Source: Opitutaceae bacterium (GTDB lineage: Bacteria > Verrucomicrobiota > Verrucomicrobiia > Opitutales > Opitutaceae). From it: DNA of 64,000 nt. Location of the stretch: NCBI GenBank assembly GCA_003164715.1, contig PLTZ01000068.1, forward strand, positions 1 through 64,000, given 5' to 3'. The notes beneath the pieces are model-generated. The model was given only the letters and a program-made list of their open reading frames with translations, was not told the DNA's origin and did no database searches. The number at the start of each line of letters is the position of its first letter. The stretch's first letter is position 1. Shown here piece after piece: positions 8,755 to 20,464 of the stretch. The translations under genes were made by a program, and so were the position numbers.

Positions 8755-9159
8755 TCACCGCTTCTTTTTTACGGTCAGCTGGGCAACAGAGAACCGAACG
8801 ACGGCTTCGAGGCGCTCGACCTCGGCCTGCGAAAGGTGGGCCATTCCCTTCAGGGCGTCCTCGGCGCGCTTCATCGCATCCTCGACCACGTTGACGTCGA
8901 TCCGCTGCGCCTCGATCGCGCTGTCGGCCAGTATCGAGACTTTCTCCGCGGTGACCTGGGCGAACCCGCCCCCGACGATTAAGAGCTCGGTCACGTTGCC
9001 CTTGGTCGCCCGCAATTCGCCGGCGCCGACCTGCGTCATGAGCGGGACGTGCCCCGGGAGAATGCCCACCTCCCCCTCCACGGTCGGAATGACGACCGAG
9101 TCGACCGTTTGGGAGTACACCCGGGCCTCCGGGGTGACGATCTCAAGGGTGAGGGGCAT
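8755..9159 (-). CDS. atpC: ATP synthase F1 subunit epsilon
   Basis: A 134-residue epsilon subunit of the F1 central stalk, which couples rotation to catalysis and can inhibit ATP hydrolysis. The N-terminal beta-sandwich is clear (MPLTLEIVTPEARVYS, then EGEVGILPGHVPLMT at about 28-42, then GGGFAQVTAEKVSILAD). A short C-terminal helical region ends in the basic VKKKR. It is the last gene of the atpBEFHAGDC operon, 4 bases after atpD. No convincing U-rich terminator is seen in the following 250 bases. Confidence 0.95.
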   Translation of the reverse strand: MPLTLEIVTPEARVYSQTVDSVVIPTVEGEVGILPGHVPLMTQVGAGELRATKGNVTELLIVGGGFAQVTAEKVSILADSAIEAQRIDVNVVEDAMKRAEDALKGMAHLSQAEVERLEAVVRFSVAQLTVKKKR

Positions 9160-9163
9160 GGGG

Positions 9164-10606
<1,443 letters not shown>

Positions 10607-10621
10607 CTAAAGGGCTGAGGC

Positions 10622-11500
10622 TTAGGCCGCGCTGTACTGCGCCGCGGCGATCTCGAGGATCTCCTGGGTGATGGCGGCCTGGCGGGCCTTGTTGTACTCG
10701 AGCGTCAGGTCGTCCAGCAGCTCGGTCGCATTGTCCTTGGCCGTCTTCATCGCGACCATCCGGGCGCTGTGCTCGGACGCCTTCGCCGAGAGCGCGATCT
10801 GGTGGATCTGGTGGTCGACGTAGAACGGCAGGAGGGCGTTGAGCACCTCGGTGATCCCGGGCTCGAACAGGAACTCCCTGTCGTCGGCATGCGGAACCCG
10901 CACGGTGCCCGTGTCCTTGCCGAGCTGGTCGAGAAAGTCCTTGAGGCTTTCAAGCGGCAGCACCGGCCTCACCGTAGGCACCTGGACGAGCGTGTTCTTG
11001 AACCTCGGGTAGATCACCTCGATCGTGTCGATCTCCCCCTCGAGGTACTGCTTGATCATGAACTCCGAGGCCACCTTGACTTCGGCGAACGGGACGCGGT
11101 CGTGGACCTGGAATTCCGCGACCATCGCGCGCTTCGTGCGGGCAAGGAACTGCGTGCCCTTGCGCCCGATCGAGTAGTACTTCACGGGCGTGTGGATCTC
11201 CGACACGAGCTTGAAGAGGTTCGCGTTCAGGGGGCCGCAGAGGCCCTTGTCGGTCGTGATGAGCAGGATGCCGCGCGTCCTCACCGGGCGCTGCACGAGG
11301 AAGGGATGGGAGGTCTCCTCTATCCTCGAAGCGAGCGAGGCCAGGACGTCGGCGAGGAGGTTGGCGTACGGAAGGCCGTTGATCGCCGTCTGCTGCGCCT
11401 TCTTCATCTTCGAGGCCGCGACAAGCTCCATCGCCTTCGTGATCTGGCGTGTGTTTTTGACCGACTTGATTCGCCGGCGGATGTCGCGGGTGCTGGGCAT
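10622..11500 (-). CDS. atpG: ATP synthase F1 subunit gamma
   Basis: Central rotor shaft of F1, 292 residues. The family's N-terminal helix (TRDIRRRIKSVKNTRQITKAME) and C-terminal helix (EHSARMVAMKTAKDNATELLDDLTLEYNKARQAAITQEI) are both present and frame a Rossmann-like middle domain with TTDKGLCGPLNANL. It sits 42 bases upstream of atpD and 35 bases downstream of atpA. Confidence 0.98.
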   Translation of the reverse strand: MPSTRDIRRRIKSVKNTRQITKAMELVAASKMKKAQQTAINGLPYANLLADVLASLASRIEETSHPFLVQRPVRTRGILLITTDKGLCGPLNANLFKLVSEIHTPVKYYSIGRKGTQFLARTKRAMVAEFQVHDRVPFAEVKVASEFMIKQYLEGEIDTIEVIYPRFKNTLVQVPTVRPVLPLESLKDFLDQLGKDTGTVRVPHADDREFLFEPGITEVLNALLPFYVDHQIHQIALSAKASEHSARMVAMKTAKDNATELLDDLTLEYNKARQAAITQEILEIAAAQYSAA

Positions 11501-11535
11501 CGAAGGGGTTTGTCAGGGATCCCGGGGCGGCCGGC

Positions 11536-13062
11536 TCAGGCCGAATAGGACGATTTCCACTCCTCGCACGCGGCCTGGAGCCTGGCCTCGAGGTCCTTGT
11601 CCAGGGCCGCCTTCGTGCGGATCTCCGCAAGGAGCGCGTCCTTGCGGGTTGTGAAGAAATTCTTAAGCGACGCCGCGGCGGCCGAGACCTTCTGGATCTC
11701 GACGTTCTCGAAGAGGCCCTTCTGCATGGCGAAGAGGACGGCGACCTGGAGCTCGATCGGCTGGGGCGCGAAGGCCGGCTGCTTAAAGAGTTCGACGATG
11801 CGGTTGCCGCGCTCGAGCTGCGCCTTCGTCTTCGCGTCGAGGTCCGATCCGAACTGCGCGAACGCAGCGAGCTCGCGGAACTGGGCGAGCTCGCCCTTGA
11901 GCTTTCCGCCGACCTGCTTTGTGGCCTTGATCTGCGCGGCCGAGCCTACGCGCGAGACGGAGAGGCCGACCGAAACCGCGGGCCGGATCCCCTGGTTGAA
12001 AAGGTCCGTCTCGAGGAAGATCTGCCCGTCCGTGATCGAGATGATGTTCGTAGGGATGTAGGCCGAGACGTCGCCGGCCAGCGTCTCGACGATCGGGAGC
12101 GCCGTGAGCGAGCCCTTCCCGTCTAGACGCGCGGCGCGTTCGAGGAGCCGGCTGTGCAGATAGAACACGTCACCCGGATAGGCCTCGCGGCCCGAGGGGC
12201 GCTTCAGGATCAGCGAGATCTGCCGGTAGGCGACCGCGTGCTTCGAGAGGTCGTCGTACACGATGAGGGCGTCCATGCCATTCTCCATGAACCACTCTCC
12301 CATGGCCGCGCCCGAGTACGGGGCGATGTACTGGTTGGCCGGATTGTCGGCCGCGGGGGCCGCCACGACGACCGTGAACTCGAGCGCGCCGGCCGCCTCG
12401 AGGGCCGAGAGCGTGCGCACGATGTTCGAGTTCTTCTGGCCGACGGCGACGTAGATCGAGTACACCGGCCGGAAATTCTTGTCCCCCGACGCGAGCCCGA
12501 CCTTGTTGATCTTGGCCTGGTTAATGATCGTGTCGATCGTGATGGTCGTCTTGCCCGTTCCGCGGTCGCCGATGATCAGCTCGCGCTGCCCGCGGCCGAT
12601 CGGGATCATCGAGTCAAGCGCCATGATTCCCGTGAACAGGGGCTGGGACACGCCCTTGCGCACGATGATGCCGGGCGCGATCCTCTCGACCGGGTAGAAT
12701 TCCTTGGCGCCGAGCGGGCCCTTTCCGTCGACGGGGTTGCCGAGCGCGTCGACCGTGCGGCCGAGGAGCTCCTTGCCCACCGGGACGGACAGGAGCCGGC
12801 CGGTCGTCGTCACCTCGTCGCCCTCCTTCAGCTGGGAGATGTCGCCCAGGATGACGCATCCGACCTCGTCCTCCTCGAGGTTCAGCGCGATCCCGATCGC
12901 CCCGCCGGGGAACTGCACCATCTCGTTGTACATCACGTCGGAGAGGCCGTCGATCTTGGCGACCCCGTCCGCGACCGTGCGGATGTTGCCCGTGTTCTTC
13001 TTGACCGCCTTGCTGGAGAGCTTGGCGATCTGCTGTTCGATTTGTTCGAGGACGGTGCTCAT
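11536..13062 (-). CDS. atpA: ATP synthase F1 subunit alpha
   Basis: Non-catalytic nucleotide-binding alpha subunit, 508 residues. The P-loop GDRGTGKT is at about 170-177; the [22 protein letters not shown] segment and the Arg-finger region ([14 protein letters not shown]) are intact. Its N-terminal helix, which docks the delta subunit, is also present. Standard place in the operon, after atpH. Confidence 0.99.
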   Translation of the reverse strand: MSTVLEQIEQQIAKLSSKAVKKNTGNIRTVADGVAKIDGLSDVMYNEMVQFPGGAIGIALNLEEDEVGCVILGDISQLKEGDEVTTTGRLLSVPVGKELLGRTVDALGNPVDGKGPLGAKEFYPVERIAPGIIVRKGVSQPLFTGIMALDSMIPIGRGQRELIIGDRGTGKTTITIDTIINQAKINKVGLASGDKNFRPVYSIYVAVGQKNSNIVRTLSALEAAGALEFTVVVAAPAADNPANQYIAPYSGAAMGEWFMENGMDALIVYDDLSKHAVAYRQISLILKRPSGREAYPGDVFYLHSRLLERAARLDGKGSLTALPIVETLAGDVSAYIPTNIISITDGQIFLETDLFNQGIRPAVSVGLSVSRVGSAAQIKATKQVGGKLKGELAQFRELAAFAQFGSDLDAKTKAQLERGNRIVELFKQPAFAPQPIELQVAVLFAMQKGLFENVEIQKVSAAAASLKNFFTTRKDALLAEIRTKAALDKDLEARLQAACEEWKSSYSA

Positions 13063-13114
13063 GGAGCGGTTCTTGGGAGTTGGGAGGTGGTTATGTTAAG
13101 GTGGGTGGGATGCC

Positions 13115-13510
13115 TCAGACGGACGCGGCGAGGACGGCCAGCTGCCCAGCGACGGACGACTCGTAGATGTCGTCGCCCACCTGGACCCTCAGTCCGGCGA
13201 GGAGCGCGGGGCTAGGCCTAGCCGTTGCGGTGACGGAGCGGCCGTATTTCTTTGTCATTGAGGCGGCGATGGCGGCCAGCATCGCGTCGTTGATCGCGCC
13301 CGCGTGCTCGACGACCGCCAGGCTCTTTGCGATCTCGGCGGCGACGAGGCGACGGTATGCCTTCAACACCATCACCGGATTGGCGGGATGGTGCTTCTCG
13401 ACGTATTCGAGGACCCCGGCCACCCGGTCGGCGGAGACGGCGCCGTCGACGATGCTCATCGCAAAAAGCTGGCGTGCGAACTTCTGGGCGGCTTTCGCGT
13501 GGGAGGCCAT
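13115..13510 (-). CDS. atpH: ATP synthase F1 subunit delta (short form)
   Basis: Peripheral stalk subunit linking F1 to the b subunit. The C-terminal signature PALLAGLRVQVGDDIYESSVAGQL is typical of delta (about 100-125). The start at 13510 gives MASHAKAAQKFARQLF, a good delta N-terminal helix. The protein is only 131 residues where delta is usually about 175-185, with the helical bundle and linker evidently compressed. Both ends match and the frame is open throughout, so this looks like a compact form rather than a broken gene. It lies between atpF and atpA as expected. Confidence 0.88.
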   Translation of the reverse strand: MASHAKAAQKFARQLFAMSIVDGAVSADRVAGVLEYVEKHHPANPVMVLKAYRRLVAAEIAKSLAVVEHAGAINDAMLAAIAASMTKKYGRSVTATARPSPALLAGLRVQVGDDIYESSVAGQLAVLAASV

Positions 13511-13533
13511 TTGACTCGATCTCCAGGCTCGGA

Positions 13534-14118
13534 TCAGACGTTGGTGAGCTCGCGCGCGGCGGACTCGTTGTAGCGGCTGCGGTCGGCCTCGGAGAGCTCC
13601 TTGGAGAGGACGCGCTGCGTCGTCTCGACCACCAGCCGGGCAATCTCCGTGCGCGCCTCGGCGAGCATCTTCTTCTTCTCGAGCTCGATCGCCTGCTCGG
13701 CCTTCGCAAGAATGTCCCCGGCCTTGGCCGCGGTCTCCTGGGTCTGCTTCTCGAAGAACTCCTTCGCCGACTTGCGGGCCTCCTCGATGATCCTCGTGGC
13801 GTCGGCCTGGGCGCGCTTGGCGCTCGCGGCGCTCTCCTGCTGCACGGCCTCCAGCTTGGCCTTCATCTCGTCGGTATAGCGCAGCCCATCGGCGATCTTC
13901 CTGTTGCGCTCGTCGAGCGTCGCCAGGACGGGCTTGAAGGCAAACTTCCACAGAATCACCGCGACGACGCAGAAGTTCACGACCTGCGCCAAGAAGAACG
14001 GCAAGCTGAGGCCGAAATCGTGCGTGATCTTCGTGATGCCGCTGGCGGCCGCGCCATTGTTGGCAGCATCGGCCACGGGGGCCGCGGCCTGGGCAAGGAT
14101 GATCAGATGGGAGAGCAT
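13534..14118 (-). CDS. atpF: ATP synthase F0 subunit b
   Basis: Peripheral stalk membrane subunit, 194 residues. After an Ala-rich leader it has one membrane helix (about 35-58, LPFFLAQVVNFCVVAVILWKF) ending in the KPVLATLDERNRKIADGL signature, then a long charged, Ala-rich helix expected to form a right-handed coiled coil. The N-terminal extension before the membrane helix (about 33 residues with Ala and Asn) is longer than in E. coli b and could include a signal-like segment. It sits between atpE and atpH. Confidence 0.95.
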   Translation of the reverse strand: MLSHLIILAQAAAPVADAANNGAAASGITKITHDFGLSLPFFLAQVVNFCVVAVILWKFAFKPVLATLDERNRKIADGLRYTDEMKAKLEAVQQESAASAKRAQADATRIIEEARKSAKEFFEKQTQETAAKAGDILAKAEQAIELEKKKMLAEARTEIARLVVETTQRVLSKELSEADRSRYNESAARELTNV

Positions 14119-14181
14119 GGCAGGGGGCTTTGGAAGTGAGCGCGCCGGCGACCTGCGCCGGCGCGGGGTAATCGAGGGAGA

Positions 14182-14388
14182 TTACTTGATGAAGAGCGCG
14201 TAGAATGCGACCGCCTCGGCGAGGGCCATGCCAAGGATGCCTTGGACGAGGATCTTCGTTGAGGCCCCGGGGTTGCGGCCGACGGCCTCCGCGGCCTTGA
14301 AGCCAACGAGTCCGACTCCGATGGCGGCGCCAAGGCAGCCTAAACCGCCTTGGATGCTTCCTGTCATTTCAGCGAGTATGTGCGTCAT
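14182..14388 (-). CDS. atpE: ATP synthase F0 subunit c
   Basis: Rotor ring proteolipid, 68 residues with two membrane helices. Helix 1 is glycine-rich (SIQGGLGCLGAAIGVGLVG); the polar loop is GRNPGA; helix 2 carries the ion-binding glutamate in MALAEAVAFYALF. The positions that bind sodium in Na+-type c subunits (a Gln in helix 1 and a Ser after the Glu) are here Val and Ala, so a proton-driven enzyme is expected. It has no leader peptide. Confidence 0.97.
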   Translation of the reverse strand: MTHILAEMTGSIQGGLGCLGAAIGVGLVGFKAAEAVGRNPGASTKILVQGILGMALAEAVAFYALFIK

Positions 14389-14463
14389 TGTGGTGTGTGC
14401 TTATTTATTGGTGGATTGCCGCCGTCCGCACGCTTGGCACGGTCCCGGCGGGAAAGGTGTGGT

Positions 14464-15354
14464 TCAGTGCTCGGATCCGCTGGTTTCCTCGGCGTGTTCC
14501 TCGTGGTGATCGTCTCCGTGGTTGCAGATGAGCCCAATGTAGACGCTGACGAGGAGCGTGAAGACGAACGCCTGGACAAAGCCGATCAGCAGCTCGAGGA
14601 AGTAGAACGGCGCCGGAAGTCCCCATTTTTGCATGCCGCTCATCGCATGCATGAGGCTCTCGCCGCCGAAAACGTTGCCGAAGAGTCGCAGCGAGAGCGA
14701 AATCGGGCGGAAGGCGATCGAGACAACCTCTATGATCCCGACCAGGAAGAAGATGACAAAGAGAGGGTAGTAGATCACCGCGGGGACCTCCCTCTTGTCC
14801 GCCTTATTGCCAAAAATGTCCTTCAGGACGAGGACAGGCCCTGCGTACCGCATGATGAAATAGAACCAGCCGGCGATGGCCACGGCGGCGAGGGCGAGCG
14901 TGCCGTTAAGGTCGGCATTGCCTGGCCGGATCAATTCCATCCAATCGCCCGTCTTGTGGTCGGCCATGTAGATCGTGCCTACACCCGGGAAGAGCCCGCT
15001 CCAGTTCTGTATAAGGATGAACGTGAAGAGCGAGATCAGGAGGGGGAACGTCGGCAGGGCCACCTTGCTCCCGACGATGGGAGAGGTTAGGTCGAGTATC
15101 CCCTGGACCAGATTCTCAACGATCGCCTGCGCCCGGGTCGGGATGAGCTTCGGCCTCCTTATGGCCAGGCGAATAACGATGATGAGGGCCAGAGCCACCA
15201 CCCAGCTCGTCACCATGCTGTTGGTCACGGGCAGAGGCCCGATCGTGAACAGCGGCGTTGCGGCCGTTTCCACCCCACTACCCTCAGCGGCAAACGCCGG
15301 CACCCCGGTCAAAAGGGATGCCAGGATCAGGGCGAGTTTGGTGAACCGACGCAT
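14464..15354 (-). CDS. atpB: ATP synthase F0 subunit a
   Basis: Stator channel subunit, about 296 residues from the chosen ATG at 15354. This start gives a clean signal peptide (RRFTKLALILASLLTGVPAFA); an upstream start at 15402 would add 16 residues before it. The essential arginine is in ISLSLRLFGNVFGGE and the final helix region is LLIGFVQAFVFTLLVSVYIG. The C-terminus is His/Glu-rich (GDDHHEEHAEE). It is the first gene of the operon. No atpI/atpZ is seen upstream; the next gene is an unrelated transporter. Confidence 0.96.
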   Translation of the reverse strand: MRRFTKLALILASLLTGVPAFAAEGSGVETAATPLFTIGPLPVTNSMVTSWVVALALIIVIRLAIRRPKLIPTRAQAIVENLVQGILDLTSPIVGSKVALPTFPLLISLFTFILIQNWSGLFPGVGTIYMADHKTGDWMELIRPGNADLNGTLALAAVAIAGWFYFIMRYAGPVLVLKDIFGNKADKREVPAVIYYPLFVIFFLVGIIEVVSIAFRPISLSLRLFGNVFGGESLMHAMSGMQKWGLPAPFYFLELLIGFVQAFVFTLLVSVYIGLICNHGDDHHEEHAEETSGSEH

Positions 15355-15469
15355 GGATTGGACTCGAAGCTGGTGTGACTTGAAACGTTTAGTCGTAGGC
15401 AATGGGCCCTCTCTCCGTCAACAACCGAAACAACAAATGCGGGGCGCTTATTCCTCGGGGAAGTGCCTT

Positions 15470-16390
15470 TCATGGCTTCGCGGCCGTCCGCGTCTTTCCT
15501 ATCGTGATGATTGCCACCGCCCCGACGATCACGACGGATGCGAGGAGTATGCGCAGGTTCAGCGGCTCGCCCAGAACGGCCCAGCCAAGGATCACGGCGA
15601 CCACGGGGTTCACGTAGGCGTAGGTCGAGACCTTGGCCGGCGTGCTGTGCTCGAGCAGCCACACGTAGACGGGGAATGCGACAATGGAACCCGCGACCAC
15701 GAGGTAGCTGAACGCCAGCCACGAGTGGAGGCTGATCGACGAGAAATGGAGGGCACTCCCCTCCCCTAAGATAAAGCCTGTCAATAGCATGCACATACTC
15801 CCTGCCAGCATCTGCATTGCCGCCGCCATCAGGAGCGGGGTACCCGTGTTGACGTGCTTGCCGTAAAGCGATCCTATCCACCAGCTTGTGCTGGCCACAA
15901 AGAGAGCAATGATGTCGGCGGCAGGGGGCCGATAGCCCTCTGGGATCGCGTCGGGGCCAAGGAGCAGGACGATTCCAAGGATTCCGACGGCCACCCCGAC
16001 GATGAGGCTGACCGTGGGTTTTCTGCCGCCCGGGCGGATCCATTCAAGGAGGACCATGACGAGCGGCGATGACCCCAGTATCAGGGAAGTGATGCCTGAG
16101 GGCGTCCGCTGCTCGGCCCACGATACGACCGCGTTGCCCCCGAGCAGGATGAAGATTCCGATGACCAACTGGTCCCTCCACTGCTTCACGGTGGGCCAGG
16201 CCGCACCCCTGAACCGGAGGAATCCGAAAATGAGGACTCCCGCGACCGCAAACCGCATACCCGCCATGAGGAACGGGGGCATGGTCTGGACGGCGACGCG
16301 GATCCCCAGATACGTGCTACCCCAGATCAGGTAGATGGCCGCGAATGCAAGCAGGAGTGCCGTTCGGGAAGGTGTTGGGGACGTGGTCAT
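15470..16390 (-). CDS. EamA/DMT-family drug-metabolite exporter
   Basis: A 306-residue inner-membrane protein with two EamA repeats and about ten membrane helices. IYLIWGSTYLGIRVAV at the start and the AYVNPVVAVILGWAVLGEPL signature at the end of repeat 2 resemble YedA-type transporters. Substrates of this family vary (amino acids, metabolites, drugs) and cannot be told here. The ATG at 16390 is preferred over an upstream codon at 16447 because the N-terminal extension is charged and unlike the family. It is followed by atpB on the same strand, with a gap of more than 100 bases. Confidence 0.85.
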   Translation of the reverse strand: MTTSPTPSRTALLLAFAAIYLIWGSTYLGIRVAVQTMPPFLMAGMRFAVAGVLIFGFLRFRGAAWPTVKQWRDQLVIGIFILLGGNAVVSWAEQRTPSGITSLILGSSPLVMVLLEWIRPGGRKPTVSLIVGVAVGILGIVLLLGPDAIPEGYRPPAADIIALFVASTSWWIGSLYGKHVNTGTPLLMAAAMQMLAGSMCMLLTGFILGEGSALHFSSISLHSWLAFSYLVVAGSIVAFPVYVWLLEHSTPAKVSTYAYVNPVVAVILGWAVLGEPLNLRILLASVVIVGAVAIITIGKTRTAAKP

Positions 16391-16501
16391 CCTATAAGAT
16401 GCGGCTTCGGCGCCCGGATGGGCGCCGCGTGCGCGATCAATGTCCACTCTCTCCCTCGTATTTCATGTAGGCGGCTGGCTTCCGGATGACGATTCTGGGG
16501 C

Positions 16502-17095
16502 CTATCTGCGGATTGCAACGAGGGTAAAATATCGCGCCGCGCGCTTCTGAAAAACCGTGGGCTCCTCGAACGGCAGCGTGGCCGTTTCTTCCTGGATCCA
16601 ATCCGCGTTCTCGCGGAGAACTGAGGCCGCGTCGCGAAGATAGGGCTCATGGTCAGTCCTGAAGAAGAGCTGGGCTCCCTTTGCCGACCGCGCCGCCACG
16701 CCCGCCAGGAATTGGTGCTTCATGATCCGGTTCTTGTGGTGGCGCCGTTTGGGCCACGGGTCCGGGAACAGAATGAAGATCGACGTGAACCGGGCGTTCT
16801 GCGGCATCGAAGCCAGAAAATCCTCGGCGTCGGCGCGGACAAAGTGAAGGTGCTCAAGCTTGGACCTCCGGCGCTTGAGATCAGCCCGGGCAACCCTTTC
16901 GGATGCGATGTCGATTCCCACGCAGGTCTCGTCCGGATGGGCTGCGGCATATGCAGTCAGGAAGTGGCCGTGGCCGCTTCCGATCTCCCAGACAAAGCGG
17001 TCGGAGCGCCCGATTATCCGCGCGAGGGTGTCGCACAGGGCTTCACGCCGCGCCGAAATGATCGCGGTGTGCTCGTTCAGGTGGTTGGCCCTCAA
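16502..17095 (-). CDS. trmB: tRNA (guanine-N7-)-methyltransferase
   Basis: Makes m7G46 in tRNA using SAM. The 197-residue protein shows the SAM motif [15 protein letters not shown], the CVGIDI acid loop, and the TrmB signature [19 protein letters not shown]. Its start overlaps the stop of mnmG by 4 bases. With mnmG and mnmE it forms a tRNA-modification group. Confidence 0.93.
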   Translation of the reverse strand: MRANHLNEHTAIISARREALCDTLARIIGRSDRFVWEIGSGHGHFLTAYAAAHPDETCVGIDIASERVARADLKRRRSKLEHLHFVRADAEDFLASMPQNARFTSIFILFPDPWPKRRHHKNRIMKHQFLAGVAARSAKGAQLFFRTDHEPYLRDAASVLRENADWIQEETATLPFEEPTVFQKRAARYFTLVAIRR

Positions 17096-18966
17096 GCGGT
17101 GGACTCCCCTTCCCTGCTGGCCTCGATCGCGACCATGAGCAAGCTGATGTCGGTTGGGTTCACACCGCTCATGCGACTGGCCTGGCCAAGTGTAAGTGGT
17201 TTTATCTGAGACAGTTTCAGGGCGCTTTCACGGCGCAGCCCTGGGATTACCATATAGTCCAATTTGACGGGGATCCGGATCTTTTCGACGTGTCTAAGGC
17301 GCTCAGCCTCACGCTGTTCACGATCTATATATCCTTTATAAATAACACGATATAAAACTTCTTGGCGAATCTCAGGAGGCTCCTTTACAAAATCGTCTGG
17401 CAGAGGGCCTCCTTCCCCAGATTTGCAAATGTTTGTTGCCCAAGTAACTACATTATAACGTGTTGTGTTAAATCTTTCCACCCATGCCTGAATACGTGAT
17501 GCTTTTTCGCGAATACGCACTAGGCGACTGGGGCTGATCAACTTGTGGATTGTTGCATGGTGGGCAAGGCGAAGCTCTGCGCTTCCATGGTTCAGAAGCA
17601 GCCTGTATTCCGCGCGACTAGTGAACATTCGGTACGGTTCGTCGGTACCCTTGGTCACTAGATCGTCGATCAGGACGCCGATGTAAGCCTCATGGCGTCC
17701 AAGAATTAGGGGGGGCTCTCCCCTAGCCTTGCAGGCGGCATTGATTCCGGCGACAAGGCCCTGGCCAGCAGCCTCCTCATAGCCGGATGTTCCGTTGATT
17801 TGTCCTGCTAGAAAGAGATTGCCGACCTTCTTTGATTCCAGGGATGGGTAAAGTTGTGTCGGCGGTGCGAAGTCGTATTCCACGGCATAGGCGGGCCGTA
17901 GAAGAACGGCGTTCTCAAGACCAGGAATGCTGTGCACCATGTCGAGTTGGACATCAAACGGCAGTGATGTTGAAAGACCGTTTACATAATACTCGTTGGT
18001 TGTGCGGCCCTCAGGTTCTAGGAATAGCAAATGTCGGGGTTTGTCGGCAAAGCGGACAAACTTGTCCTCAATACTTGGACAGTACCTCGGGCCGACACCG
18101 CTAATCTCCCCGCTGTACATGGCGGACTTGTGAAGGTTGGCACGGACGATCTCGGCAGTCGATTCGGTCGTATGGGTCATCCAGCATGAGACCTGTTCGG
18201 TACCCGGAACCCAGCCGATCCGCCTTTCCCCGGAATGTTCCACGTGGAACAAATCCTCAGGATCACGCGTATCATGAAACGCAAACAGTGTGGGCTCGGG
18301 ATCGCCCTTCTGCTCTCGCATCTTTGAAAAATCGATACTCCGGCCCAGGACTCTAGGCGGCGTGCCGGTCTTTAGGCGCCGCAATTCCATGCCAATTTCC
18401 AGAAGGCTTGCCGAGAGTGTCTTCGCGCTAAAATCCCCGAGGCGGCCGCCTTCATTCTTATTCTGGCCAATGTGCATCAGGCCGCGCAAGAAGGTGCCTG
18501 TGGTGATGATGACGCAGCGCCCATGGAACTCGATGTCCAGATTCGTGCGGCAGCCCACGACAAGATCCTTCTCGAAGATTAGGCCGGTAACAGTCGCCTG
18601 GAATAGGGTGAGGTTGGGCTGGAGTTCAAGAGTATGCTTCAACCGAAATTGATACGCCTTCTTGTCGCACTGGGCCCTTGGTGATTGAACGGCGGGGCCC
18701 TTCGACTCGTTCAGGAGCCTGAACTGAATCCCGGTCACATCCGTGTTGATCGCCATTTCTCCACCAAGCGCATCAATCTCCCGGACGATTTGCCCCTTGG
18801 CCTGGCCGCCTATGGCCGGGTTGCAGCTCATCTGGGCGATCGTGTCGATGTTGCCGGTAAGGAGCAGGGTGGAGGCACCTGTTCTCGAAGCAGCGAGCGC
18901 GGCCTCCACGCCGGCATGCCCGGCGCCGCACACAATCACTTCATATTGTTGTTTATTTATATACAA
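17092..18966 (-). CDS. mnmG: tRNA uridine-34 5-carboxymethylaminomethyl synthesis enzyme MnmG (GidA)
   Basis: FAD enzyme that, with MnmE, modifies U34 of tRNA anticodons. 624 residues with the N-terminal dinucleotide motif [17 protein letters not shown], the GidA signature [22 protein letters not shown], an insertion domain, and the C-terminal helical MnmE-binding region. Length is normal. The gene is visibly richer in A and T than its neighbours, most strongly in the 3' third (about 17280-17500, with runs such as ATATATCCTTTATAAA). This suggests transfer or relaxed codon choice. Its partner mnmE lies 64 bases upstream on the same strand. Confidence 0.97.
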   Translation of the reverse strand: MYINKQQYEVIVCGAGHAGVEAALAASRTGASTLLLTGNIDTIAQMSCNPAIGGQAKGQIVREIDALGGEMAINTDVTGIQFRLLNESKGPAVQSPRAQCDKKAYQFRLKHTLELQPNLTLFQATVTGLIFEKDLVVGCRTNLDIEFHGRCVIITTGTFLRGLMHIGQNKNEGGRLGDFSAKTLSASLLEIGMELRRLKTGTPPRVLGRSIDFSKMREQKGDPEPTLFAFHDTRDPEDLFHVEHSGERRIGWVPGTEQVSCWMTHTTESTAEIVRANLHKSAMYSGEISGVGPRYCPSIEDKFVRFADKPRHLLFLEPEGRTTNEYYVNGLSTSLPFDVQLDMVHSIPGLENAVLLRPAYAVEYDFAPPTQLYPSLESKKVGNLFLAGQINGTSGYEEAAGQGLVAGINAACKARGEPPLILGRHEAYIGVLIDDLVTKGTDEPYRMFTSRAEYRLLLNHGSAELRLAHHATIHKLISPSRLVRIREKASRIQAWVERFNTTRYNVVTWATNICKSGEGGPLPDDFVKEPPEIRQEVLYRVIYKGYIDREQREAERLRHVEKIRIPVKLDYMVIPGLRRESALKLSQIKPLTLGQASRMSGVNPTDISLLMVAIEASREGESTA

Positions 18967-19030
18967 CGACTTATATCTTTTTATTCAGCTGGGATGTGGC
19001 AGAGCCAAGGGGCAACCCCGGCCAGCTCCA

Positions 19031-20389
19031 TCATTTTCCGATGCAGAAGGATGCGAACAATTGATCGAGCATGCGCTCGTTGTCCACCTTGCCGGAGATC
19101 TCCCCGAAGGCGGCGAGCGCCCCCCGCAGGTCGCTCGCAAGGAGCTCGGGAGGCCCCTTCGAGGAGACTTTCTCGAGCGCGGCGGCCAGGCAGGCGCGCG
19201 CCTCCGATAGGAAATGGGCGTGACGGACGTTGATCGCGATCCGCTCCTCACCGACCGTCTGCTGAAGGCTGTCAGCGAGCTTCTCCAGCCGCGCGACGAG
19301 CGCCCCGAGGCCCTCGCCCCTCAATGCCGACACCGTGACCGACGGGAATCCTGGCAATGCCTCGGCGACGGGGCCGCCCCGTCCGAGCAGGTCCGCCTTG
19401 TTGAGCACCACAAGTGTATTTAATTCTGTGATACACCTTGAAATCCGTTCCGGAAGGGGCGGGGTGGGGTGGGTGGCGTCGAGGACGACGAGAAAGAGGT
19501 CCGCGCGCTCGGCGCACTCGAGGGTCTTCTCGACTCCCTGGAGCTCGAGGCCCGTGGCGTGGGGGTTGAGGCCGGCGGTGTCCACAAGGCGCAGGCCGTG
19601 CGGGCCGACATTGATCCGCTCCTCGATGAAGTCCCGCGTCGTCCCAGGCTGCGGGCTGACGATCGCGCGGCTGCTGCCAACTAGCAGGTTGAGGATCGAG
19701 CTTTTGCCCGCGTTGGGTTCGCCCACGATGACGGTTGCGATTCCCTCCCGAAGAAGCGCGCCCGTGCGCTCGGTGGCGAGGAGCTGCTCGGCGCCACTGA
19801 GCACGGCGGCAATCCGCTGCGCAAGCCTCCCGCGGTCCTCCGGGGGAAGATCCTCGTCGGGAAAGTCGATATACGCCTCGACGGTCGCGAGTGCGCCGAG
19901 GACGCCGTCGACAAGCCCGGTCATGTGGCGGCCGAGGGCGCCCCTGAGGACCTGTCGGGCTGCCGCCAGGGCCCGCTCGCTGCGTGCGTTGATGAGGTCC
20001 ATCACCGCCTCCGCCTGGCTCAGGTCCATGCGCCCTTTCAGGAACGCCCTCTGTGTGAACTCGCCGGGCTCGGCAGGCCGGCATCCGCGCGCGAGGAGGT
20101 CGGCGAGGATCTTGTGGGCGATGAACGGGCTCCCGTGGCAGGAAATCTCGAGCGAATCCTCGCCGGTGTAGGAGTTCGGCCCGGCATAGAGGGTTGCGAC
20201 GACGTCGTCCACGACGTCGCCGCCCCGGTCGGTGTAGTCGCCGTGCGTGGCGAAGCGCGGCAGGGGGGCGACCCCTAAGATGTCCCTTGCAAGATGTTGT
20301 GTATCAGGTCCGCTGATACGTATGGTCGCGAGCGCCGCAGTGCCTGCGGGTGTCGCGAGGGCGGCGATCGTGTCCTTTTGTCGCGCCAT
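19031..20389 (-). CDS. mnmE: tRNA modification GTPase MnmE (TrmE)
   Basis: 452 residues. N-terminal folate-binding domain (DTIAALATPAGTAALATIRISGP), a helical domain, an inserted G domain with GEPNAGKSS (G1), the DTAGL switch (G3) and NKADL (G4), and the invariant C-terminal FCIGK with the catalytic cysteine. Works with MnmG. Base composition is GC-rich like the rest of the window, in contrast to mnmG. Confidence 0.97.
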   Translation of the reverse strand: MARQKDTIAALATPAGTAALATIRISGPDTQHLARDILGVAPLPRFATHGDYTDRGGDVVDDVVATLYAGPNSYTGEDSLEISCHGSPFIAHKILADLLARGCRPAEPGEFTQRAFLKGRMDLSQAEAVMDLINARSERALAAARQVLRGALGRHMTGLVDGVLGALATVEAYIDFPDEDLPPEDRGRLAQRIAAVLSGAEQLLATERTGALLREGIATVIVGEPNAGKSSILNLLVGSSRAIVSPQPGTTRDFIEERINVGPHGLRLVDTAGLNPHATGLELQGVEKTLECAERADLFLVVLDATHPTPPLPERISRCITELNTLVVLNKADLLGRGGPVAEALPGFPSVTVSALRGEGLGALVARLEKLADSLQQTVGEERIAINVRHAHFLSEARACLAAALEKVSSKGPPELLASDLRGALAAFGEISGKVDNERMLDQLFASFCIGK

Positions 20390-20464
20390 TGCGGCCCAAC
20401 CAACCGTCCCTGCGCCCCGGACTCAAGCGCCAAGGGACCGCCGCGAGGCGGCGGCGCGCGCGGG

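Noticed and set aside
14182-14388. Sodium-type ATP synthase c subunit.
   Set aside because: The Gln and Ser ligands of Na+-type rings are replaced by Val and Ala at the matching places.
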